Below are positions 31,097 through 36,434 of a DNA stretch of 36,434 nt, in pieces. The translations under genes and the position numbers were made by a program. Source of the DNA: Chitinophagaceae bacterium UBA2789 (GTDB lineage Bacteria; Bacteroidota; Bacteroidia; Chitinophagales; Chitinophagaceae); the NCBI GenBank assembly GCA_002352145.1, contig DEHX01000116.1, forward strand, positions 1-36,434, read 5' to 3'. Each line of letters opens with the position of its first letter. Within the stretch, counting starts at the first letter, position 1. Under the pieces are notes generated by a model, which was given only the letters and a program-made list of their open reading frames with translations, did no database searches and was not told the origin of the DNA.

Positions 31097-31855
31097 TTAT
31101 TGTGCCCTGAATAAGTTAATGGTGTAATCAAGCAGGGATTTGTTTCCATGTTCTCCGTGGCCGGGTACTACGATTTTTATATCCGGGTATTGCTTTTTGA
31201 TTTTCTCCACAGTGCCTGACCAGGCTGCAGTATTGGCATCGCCCAGGTAACCTTTACTGGCGTCTAACTCTTTTATTAAACAACCGCCAAACAAAATATT
31301 TTCTTTGGGGTAGTAGCCGACTATATTGTCTTTTGTATGTCCTTCTCCGAAATATTGGGCAATGATCGTTTCAACGCCGACTTTTAAAATGAGTGAATCG
31401 CTGAAACCGTTTTTGGGGACAGCCAGCTTGTTTTTTGTTGCCAGTTCGATGGTTTTGAAATTGGCATAAGACGGGATAATGTTTTTGTCAAATGCATTCA
31501 GCCCTCCCAGGCAATCATCGTGGAAATGAGTGGGAATAACGGCGTTGATCTTGCAATGAAGTGAATCTTTTATCCATTTTATAAGCTCTTCTGAAGTGTT
31601 GTCGTTGGTGGGAGTGTCAAAAACAATGGTTTCATTGCTATTTCTTACAATCAGTCCGTTGCAGGGCACATTACCAAAGTCATTGGTTTGTTTGTAGGAA
31701 ATGTGCTGAAACGCATTTTCGGCAATCTGGATGATGATCAGGTCATCAGATTTGTACACTTCTTTAGGTTTGAAGTAGTCCTGCTGTTGCGAACTGCAGT
31801 TGGAAAATGTAAGGGAGATGATAATTGTCAGTAGTGATTTTATGAGGTGTTTCAT
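31097..31855 (-). CDS. bla: Subclass B1 metallo-beta-lactamase, probable lipoprotein
   Basis: 252 residues. All six zinc ligands of subclass B1 are present: H110, H112 and D114 (PTHFHDDCLGG), H173 (GEGHTKDN), C192 (LFGGCLIK) and H233 (VPGHGEHGN). K195 sits where B1 enzymes bind the beta-lactam carboxylate. B1 enzymes hydrolyse penicillins, cephalosporins and usually carbapenems in the periplasm. The N-terminus (SLTFSNC20) looks like a lipobox, so membrane anchoring is likely, as in NDM. It is flanked by A/T-rich genes and stands apart from any integrase or insertion sequence. Activity is inferred from motifs; the substrate range is unknown. Confidence 0.92.
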   Translation of the reverse strand: MKHLIKSLLTIIISLTFSNCSSQQQDYFKPKEVYKSDDLIIIQIAENAFQHISYKQTNDFGNVPCNGLIVRNSNETIVFDTPTNDNTSEELIKWIKDSLHCKINAVIPTHFHDDCLGGLNAFDKNIIPSYANFKTIELATKNKLAVPKNGFSDSLILKVGVETIIAQYFGEGHTKDNIVGYYPKENILFGGCLIKELDASKGYLGDANTAAWSGTVEKIKKQYPDIKIVVPGHGEHGNKSLLDYTINLFRAQ

Positions 31856-31923
31856 TTGGGTTTGTTGTTTTGAATTCCCGGTTGTTTAATTCTTCGGGAT
31901 TGTCGGAAAAGGATAGCCTATGG

Positions 31924-32181
31924 TTATTCGTAAACTTTAGCTCCTTGTAATAAATCTGCAAAAACTTGCCAGGATGCTTTGTCGGCATTAATGTCTTGTT
32001 TCGTGTTGTTGTAAAACCCTTGAATATCTTGTGTGTATCTCGTTAATGCTTCTAAGAAGTCTTCAAGAGTTTTATTTTCCCATGATTGTCTATTATCAAT
32101 TAAATCTTGCTGAAATACTTCAAGGAAACGGATAAAGGTTTGTCTGGATGTTATGCCATGTTTATTGGAAAGGTTATTCAT
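31924..32181 (-). CDS. DUF7660-like small protein
   Basis: 85 residues. The pattern (TFIRFLEVFQQDLIDN, SWENKTLEDFLEALTRYTQD, SWQVFADLLQGAKVYE) is the DUF7660-type domain found in small proteins across many bacteria. Its function is not known; such proteins are often near immunity or accessory genes. Here it precedes the beta-lactamase by 68 bases in the same direction, so cotranscription is possible. No signal peptide. The 224 bases upstream hold no gene, one short 13-base palindrome (32243-32255) and, further on, the sucC terminator. Confidence 0.72.
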   Translation of the reverse strand: MNNLSNKHGITSRQTFIRFLEVFQQDLIDNRQSWENKTLEDFLEALTRYTQDIQGFYNNTKQDINADKASWQVFADLLQGAKVYE

Positions 32182-32348
32182 ATGCTCGTTTCTAGTTTCA
32201 AAATATTTTTAACGACCTTTTTCAAATTTACTCAAGTTATAGTTTACTCAGTAAATATACTGGACGTACAAGAATGTCCTTCGTTGCCTCAGAATAAACT
32301 TGCAACAGAAAACGATAGTAATACTGAAGCTGCTGGTTACATAATAAA

Positions 32349-32371
32349 AATCCCGGCCAATGACCGGGATT
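32349..32371 (-). terminator. Rho-independent terminator of sucC
   Basis: Perfect 8 bp stem AATCCCGG (32349-32356) / CCGGGATT (32364-32371) with a 7-base loop. On the minus strand it is followed by a run of T, 35 bases after the sucC stop codon. Confidence 0.88.
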
Positions 32372-32405
32372 CGATATTCAATCAACAATCTAAAATTTTA
32401 ATTAC

Positions 32406-33617
32406 TTACGCTACCGCTTTCTTCACCAGTTCTGCAGCTTCGCTGAGTAAGATAGCAGACTGTACTTTGAGGCCGCTTTCGTCAATCAGTTTTTTGGCTT
32501 CAACAGCATTAGTACCCTGCAGGCGAACGATGATGGGGATATGGATGTTGCCGAGGTTTTTGTAAGCATCAATAACACCCTGTGCCACCCGGTCGCAACG
32601 AACGATACCTCCAAAGATGTTGATCAGGATGGCTTTTACCGCCGGGTCTTTTAAGATGATCTTGAAACCGGCTTCTACAGTTTGTGCATTGGCCGTACCT
32701 CCTACATCAAGGAAGTTGGCCGGTTCGCCACCGCTCAGTTTGATCATATCCATGGTGGCCATGGCGAGGCCTGCACCGTTTACCATACAGCCTACATTGC
32801 CATCAAGCTTTACAAAGTTGAGGTTGAACTGGCCGGCTTCTACTTCAGTAGGATCTTCTTCGGTGATATCTCTTAAAGAAGCGAGGTCGGCATGACGCAT
32901 CAACGCATTTTCGTCGAGGTTCATCTTACAGTCAACCGCTATTATCTTATCATCTGCTGCTTTGAACAGGGGATTGATCTCGAGCATCGAGCAATCGAGG
33001 CCTACATAGGCATTATACAGATTGGTGACAAACTTCACGCAGTTCTTAAACGCTTCACCGCTCAGGCCAAGGTTGAAGGCGATCTTTCTTGCCTGGAAAC
33101 CCTGCAGTCCGCCGGCAGGATGTACCCACTCTTTAAATATTTTTTCTGGTGTGTTGTGTGCCACTTCTTCAATGTTCATACCGCCTTCGGTGCTGTACAT
33201 GATCACATTCTGGCCTTTGGTACGGTCGAGCAATATGGAGAGATAAAATTCTTTGCGTTCGCTGGGGCCATCATAATACATATCCGCCGCCACGAATATC
33301 TTGTTGACCACTTTGCCGGCAGGGCCGGTTTGCAGCGTAACCAGTGTGCCGCCTAATATCTTGCTGGCAAAATCCTGAACATCTTCCAGCGACTTGGCCA
33401 CTTTTACGCCATTGATGCCATTTTCTTTGATGGTGCCTTTTCCGCGGCCGCCGGCATGGATCTGAGCTTTGATAACGGCAAACTTGCTGCCGGTTTGCGT
33501 TTTGATCTGGCGATAAGCTTCTTCGGCTTCATGTACGGTGCTGCAGGCAAATCCTTCCTGCACGGGAACATTGTATTTCTTTAATAATTCCTTGGCCTGG
33601 TATTCGTGGAGGTTCAT
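32406..33617 (-). CDS. sucC: Succinyl-CoA synthetase (ADP-forming) beta subunit
   Basis: With SucD it converts succinyl-CoA, ADP or GDP, and phosphate to succinate plus ATP or GTP in the TCA cycle. 403 residues, close to the usual 385-400. Seen: the conserved start [31 protein letters not shown] (ATP-grasp), [38 protein letters not shown] and [16 protein letters not shown], then the C-terminal [11 protein letters not shown]. sucD is not adjacent in this window. A near -7 motif (TATCTTCG, one mismatch) lies 17 bases upstream of the ATG; the terminator follows the stop. It is divergent from the lipoprotein at 33696. Confidence 0.97.
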   Translation of the reverse strand: MNLHEYQAKELLKKYNVPVQEGFACSTVHEAEEAYRQIKTQTGSKFAVIKAQIHAGGRGKGTIKENGINGVKVAKSLEDVQDFASKILGGTLVTLQTGPAGKVVNKIFVAADMYYDGPSERKEFYLSILLDRTKGQNVIMYSTEGGMNIEEVAHNTPEKIFKEWVHPAGGLQGFQARKIAFNLGLSGEAFKNCVKFVTNLYNAYVGLDCSMLEINPLFKAADDKIIAVDCKMNLDENALMRHADLASLRDITEEDPTEVEAGQFNLNFVKLDGNVGCMVNGAGLAMATMDMIKLSGGEPANFLDVGGTANAQTVEAGFKIILKDPAVKAILINIFGGIVRCDRVAQGVIDAYKNLGNIHIPIIVRLQGTNAVEAKKLIDESGLKVQSAILLSEAAELVKKAVA

Positions 33618-33695
33618 ATCTGGAAAAATTTCGGCGAAGATAAATCTAAGTTGCTAGTTTCTGGTTTCTGGTTTATGGTTTTTTTACCTTGTGGA

Positions 33696-34502
33696 ATGAT
33701 TCGTCTGTTGCCTCTGCTATTTGTCCTTATTATCTCCTGCCAGCCGGTGAAGAAAATACAGTGGCCGGAAAGAAGTTCATCCCTTGGCGGAACGGCCTTT
33801 TACCAGCAGGCTGCGGCGATGAAATGGGCAGCAAGGGATTCTTTTGTACTGAAAGAAATACTGGCAGGCAATGCTCCTTCTTTTTTAAAAATGTTTGTTC
33901 CGGTACGGGTAACTGTTCTGGATTTGGCTACCGGCAAAACGATCCATGCCACTTTTTATGTTGCGCCTGATTACCTGGCGGTGGGAACGAATGACGATTG
34001 GGCAAGAGTCAACATCACCCCGATGGCCGCACAACAGATAGCAGACAAACTGGATTGTTTTCTGCCTACCCGGAAAATGGTGGATGATATTTACAAAGCG
34101 GCCAAACTGAAGTTAGAGCCGGTGCCAATGTATGCTTTCAGGGACAGTACACCCACCATGTGGCACCATCACCTGATCATTGAAGGGCAGCGAAAAGGGA
34201 GAAGCGGATTGATTGCCGGGATTAAAAAAGATGTTGTGATAAGCGGAAAGATAAACCGGGATGGCCGGCCCAATCGGGTAGCTATTTATGGCTGGCATAA
34301 AACGGATGGCAAACCTATTCAGCCTTTGTATACCGGTCACATCAACTGGTGGGTAGATTACAGCCAGGGAATACGATTGGTCTGGCGAAAAATAAAAGTT
34401 GGAAATAAATGGATGGATTATACAGCCGTGCTGAAAGACCCGGTATTGCAAAAGTTGTTATGCGATGAAACCTTTTGTGATTTCTACCGGTATGATTATT
34501 AG
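33696..34502 (+). CDS. Conserved lipoprotein of unknown function
   Basis: 268 residues from ATG 33696, the start that gives a clean lipoprotein signal (MIRLLPLLFVLIISC, lipobox LIISC16). Upstream in-frame ATGs at 33606 and 33675 add residues that overlap or crowd the sucC promoter. No family is recognised. The mature part ends in a striking aromatic/charged block: YGWHKTDGKPIQPLYTGHI, then NWWVDYSQGIRLVWRK, then FCDFYRYDY. Earlier features are MWHHHLIIEGQRKGRSG and two nearby Cys near the C-terminus. The Trp/His-rich motif suggests a carbohydrate- or peptidoglycan-binding or -cutting domain, but that is only a guess. It stands alone before the PNP gene. Confidence 0.8.
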   Translation: MIRLLPLLFVLIISCQPVKKIQWPERSSSLGGTAFYQQAAAMKWAARDSFVLKEILAGNAPSFLKMFVPVRVTVLDLATGKTIHATFYVAPDYLAVGTNDDWARVNITPMAAQQIADKLDCFLPTRKMVDDIYKAAKLKLEPVPMYAFRDSTPTMWHHHLIIEGQRKGRSGLIAGIKKDVVISGKINRDGRPNRVAIYGWHKTDGKPIQPLYTGHINWWVDYSQGIRLVWRKIKVGNKWMDYTAVLKDPVLQKLLCDETFCDFYRYDY

Positions 34503-34519
34503 CCCCCGGATTTTTTTCT

Positions 34520-34527
34520 TACGTTTG
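34520..34527 (+). promoter_or_regulatory. Bacteroidota -7 promoter element for PNP
   Basis: TACGTTTG is an exact TAnnTTTG match, 30 bases before the ATG at 34558. No -33 TTTG at the usual spacing was seen. Confidence 0.6.
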
Positions 34528-34557
34528 CTGCTTCCCTTTTTTCAAAACCGGGAGTGA

Positions 34558-35388
34558 ATGGCTATGGGAAAAAAAGCAATGAAACAACTGAACGAAGCGG
34601 CTAAGTTTCTGAAAAAACAATATGCAGGTGTTCCCACTGTGGGAATCGTTCTCGGCAGCGGGCTGGGCAATTTTACAGAAGAGATAGAGGTGGAAAAGGA
34701 AGTGGCCTATGAAGATATCCCTCATTTCCCGGTATCAACTGTTTCTGGTCATAAGAGCAAACTGGTTTTTGGAAAACTCAGCGGCAAAACGGTGGTGGCT
34801 ATGGCAGGCCGCTTTCATTTTTACGAAGGATATAAGGCCCATGATATCGTGTTTCCCATACGGGTGATGAAACTGCTGGGTGTGGAGACCTTGTTATTGT
34901 CCAATGCAGCGGGGTCAGTCAACCCGGATTACAAAGTAGGCGACCTGATGATCATCAAAGATCATATCAGTTTCTTCACCCCCAACCCGCTGATCGGAAA
35001 GAATATGGAAGAGCTGGGACCCCGGTTCCCGGATATGAGTGAACCTTATAAAAAAAGTTTGATTGATAAAGCAAAAGCTATTTCCGTTGCACATAATTAT
35101 AATGTAAAAGAAGGAGTGTATGTAGCGGTGACCGGTCCTACGTTTGAAACAAGAGCAGAATATGTGTTCATCAAAGTAGCAGGAGGAGATGTGGTGGGGA
35201 TGAGTACCGTGCAGGAATGTATCGCCGCAAATCATATGGGCATGCAGGTGTTTGCTATGAGTGTGGTTACCGATGTAGGCTTGCAGGAAGTACATGCCGT
35301 TATTTCGCATGAAGAAGTGCTGGAAGCAGCTAAACGGGCAGAACCTAAACTGGCAACGATATTTAAAGAACTGGTGGCAGCTATTTAA
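34558..35388 (+). CDS. punA: Purine nucleoside phosphorylase (trimeric, NP-I family)
   Basis: It splits purine (deoxy)nucleosides with phosphate to the base and (deoxy)ribose 1-phosphate in purine salvage. 276 residues, usual for trimeric PNP. Seen: VGIVLGSGLGNF (phosphate loop), HFPVSTVSGHKS, AGRFHFYEGY, LLSNAAGSVN, VTGPTFETRAEY (purine-site Glu) and GDVVGMSTVQE. The base-specificity position that is Asn243 in human PNP is D239 here (SVVTDVG). The ATG at 34558 follows the promoter motif; ATG 34564 is possible. The downstream porin has its own promoter-like motif. Confidence 0.95.
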   Translation: MAMGKKAMKQLNEAAKFLKKQYAGVPTVGIVLGSGLGNFTEEIEVEKEVAYEDIPHFPVSTVSGHKSKLVFGKLSGKTVVAMAGRFHFYEGYKAHDIVFPIRVMKLLGVETLLLSNAAGSVNPDYKVGDLMIIKDHISFFTPNPLIGKNMEELGPRFPDMSEPYKKSLIDKAKAISVAHNYNVKEGVYVAVTGPTFETRAEYVFIKVAGGDVVGMSTVQECIAANHMGMQVFAMSVVTDVGLQEVHAVISHEEVLEAAKRAEPKLATIFKELVAAI

Positions 35389-35410
35389 TTAACAGTTTAC
35401 TGCCGGTTTA

Positions 35411-35418
35411 TACCTTTG
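35411..35418 (+). promoter_or_regulatory. Bacteroidota -7 promoter element before the porin
   Basis: TACCTTTG is an exact TAnnTTTG match in TTTATACCTTTGCAG, 51 bases before the first plausible porin start (CTG 35470). It argues that the start lies downstream, not at the in-frame TTG inside this motif. Confidence 0.6.
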
Positions 35419-35469
35419 CAGCGTTTATCTTGCAAAGGTTTTTTTATTCACTGCGTTCAAAATCACTAT

Positions 35470-36434
35470 CTGGTAAAAAAGTTTACATATTTATTCATAG
35501 TTGCCATCTTGCTGTTGTCGGGTACAGCCCTGGCACAGGATCCAACGTTGCAGAATATCGGCAACCGAATCCGCCAGATTGGCGGCGCTGGCAGAACTGG
35601 TGGTGGTACGGACAGCCTGAAGCAGCGAAACAAGAATGAAGATTCCATAACTATATATTACCGGTATCTTGATTCAGCAGGTACTTACAAACTGGATTCA
35701 TCTATTGGCGATTTTACCCGGAGATTCCCTTTACCGGCCACGCATATAATTTTAGGTAATCTGGGCAATGCATCCCGTTCGTTGTTGTTTTCACCGGTCA
35801 TGTCTTCGGGATTTAATCCAGGCTTTACGGCCTTTGATATTTACCAGTTTAAAATGGAGAATGTCCGGTTTTATAATACCACAAGACCGTATTCGGAGAT
35901 CAATTACCAGCTGGGTAGCAGGGTAGAGCAGGTTATTGACCTGGTGCATACGCAGAACCTGAAGCCGAACTGGAATGCAGCTTTCCGTTACCGGCTGATC
36001 AACTCACCGGGCATTTTTAAAAACCAGAAGACCAATCATAATAATTACCTGCTCAATTCTTTCTTCCAGTCAAACAACAAACGATACAGTAATTATTTTG
36101 TTTTGTTGGGAAATAAGATGCAGTCGGCCGAAAACGGCGGCATACAGGATACAGCTGACTTTTTGAATGACCCTATTTTTAAAGACCGTTTTAATATTTA
36201 TACCAAGATCGGTGGTGATGATCCTTTCTCTTCTAACTTTTTTACCACAAAGATCAATACGGGAAACAAGTATAATGAGTTCAGTGTACTGCTCCGGCAG
36301 CAATATGACCTGGGAAAAAAAGATTCAATCGTTACGGACTCAACGGTAATTCCTCTTTTTTATCCCCGCCTTCGTTTTGAACATACTTTCCGGCTGGATC
36401 AGAATAAATACATTTTCCAGGATTACCTGGCGGA
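35470..36434 (+). CDS. Porin_10-family outer-membrane porin (5' part, no ATG start)
   Basis: An open frame runs from 35389 to the window end. It has an exported leader (KKFTYLFIVAILLLSGTALA, cut before QDPTLQ), a disordered Gly/Arg segment, and a region opening with YRYLDSAGTYKLDSSIGDF. After that come PLPATHIILGNLGNASRSL and many aromatic beta strands such as FDIYQFKMENVRFYNT, NPxxxRYRLINSPG-type and NNYLLNSFFQSNN. This is the pattern of the Bacteroidota putative porins (Porin_10). No ATG precedes the leader in this frame; CTG 35470 or a non-standard start is the best guess. The 3' end is outside the window. It likely forms a large outer-membrane barrel. Confidence 0.82.
   Translation, partial: MVKKFTYLFIVAILLLSGTALAQDPTLQNIGNRIRQIGGAGRTGGGTDSLKQRNKNEDSITIYYRYLDSAGTYKLDSSIGDFTRRFPLPATHIILGNLGNASRSLLFSPVMSSGFNPGFTAFDIYQFKMENVRFYNTTRPYSEINYQLGSRVEQVIDLVHTQNLKPNWNAAFRYRLINSPGIFKNQKTNHNNYLLNSFFQSNNKRYSNYFVLLGNKMQSAENGGIQDTADFLNDPIFKDRFNIYTKIGGDDPFSSNFFTTKINTGNKYNEFSVLLRQQYDLGKKDSIVTDSTVIPLFYPRLRFEHTFRLDQNKYIFQDYLA

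Noticed and set aside
32243..32255. Palindrome TTTACTCAGTAAA upstream of the DUF7660 gene
   Set aside because: Only 6 bp arms in A/T-rich DNA, likely by chance; no second copy seen nearby.
33652..33682. TTTCTGG direct repeats between sucC and the lipoprotein
   Set aside because: Short and imperfect low-complexity sequence; not enough copies for a functional repeat.
33606..33695. Upstream ATG start of the 33696 lipoprotein
   Set aside because: It would overlap the sucC start and hide the lipoprotein signal; ATG 33696 gives a clean lipobox.
35430..35639. TTG-initiated frame with a Trp/Arg-rich protein
   Set aside because: Overlaps the porin leader in another frame; the porin frame has a signal peptide and long coding pattern.
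1..36434. CRISPR arrays, tRNA, rRNA, integrases, transposases
   Set aside because: None seen on reading both strands; no regularly spaced repeats and no cloverleaf-like or transposase-like sequence.

Overview
The window looks like chromosomal DNA from a Bacteroidota member, most likely family Chitinophagaceae. Four things point there: a T9SS cargo protein with a C-terminal sorting domain, the T9SS component SprE/PorW, a propeller/Y_Y_Y sensor kinase paired with a LytTR regulator, and several copies of the Bacteroidota -7 promoter motif TAnnTTTG in front of genes. The family assignment is an inference from gene content, not from a marker gene. I saw no rRNA, tRNA, CRISPR array, insertion sequence or phage genes. 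No gene-free stretch is longer than about 255 bases.

Layout, left to right. Positions 1-5842 hold the start of pdxJ, two exported unknowns in tandem (321-1647), a DUF2452 protein, a tight operon of M48 protease, YbjQ and a thioredoxin-like protein (2594-4540), a small secreted unknown, and a stand-alone degenerate histidine-kinase ATPase-like protein. Positions 5846-11643 form a minus-strand signalling block: a tail-fibre-like repeat exoprotein, a 1189-residue propeller sensor kinase and its LytTR response regulator. Positions 11793-14563 hold ahcY with promoter and terminator, a conserved small protein, a catalytically dead LytM-like secreted protein and a GNAT acetyltransferase. Positions 14657-20368 are one 1903-residue T9SS-exported protein with a DMFase-type domain, a deacetylase-like domain and two DUF4082 modules.

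Positions 20611-28883 are an envelope block. Class A PBP1a and SprE/PorW lie on the minus strand. Divergent from them is a plus-strand cluster: a membrane protein that looks like the N-terminus of an M23 peptidase, a bactofilin, AtpZ, an AtpI-like protein and a SprT-like metalloprotease, the last four overlapping one another, then an outer-membrane barrel. In related genomes, as I recall, AtpZ/AtpI lead into the ATP synthase operon; here they do not.

Positions 29023-32181 look like an accessory patch, visibly A/T-rich in part. It holds a GNAT, a lipoprotein, an unknown, a subclass B1 metallo-beta-lactamase with all six zinc ligands and a likely lipid anchor, and a DUF7660 protein. Two inverted repeats lie in its intergenic DNA. 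Positions 32406-36434 return to core genes: sucC, an unknown lipoprotein, purine nucleoside phosphorylase, and the start of a Porin_10-type porin that has no evident ATG.

Most genes fall into three themes: building and policing the envelope (PBP1a, bactofilin, SprE, M48, dead LytM proteins), sensing and surface display (kinase block, T9SS cargo), and central metabolism (pdxJ, ahcY, sucC, PNP).
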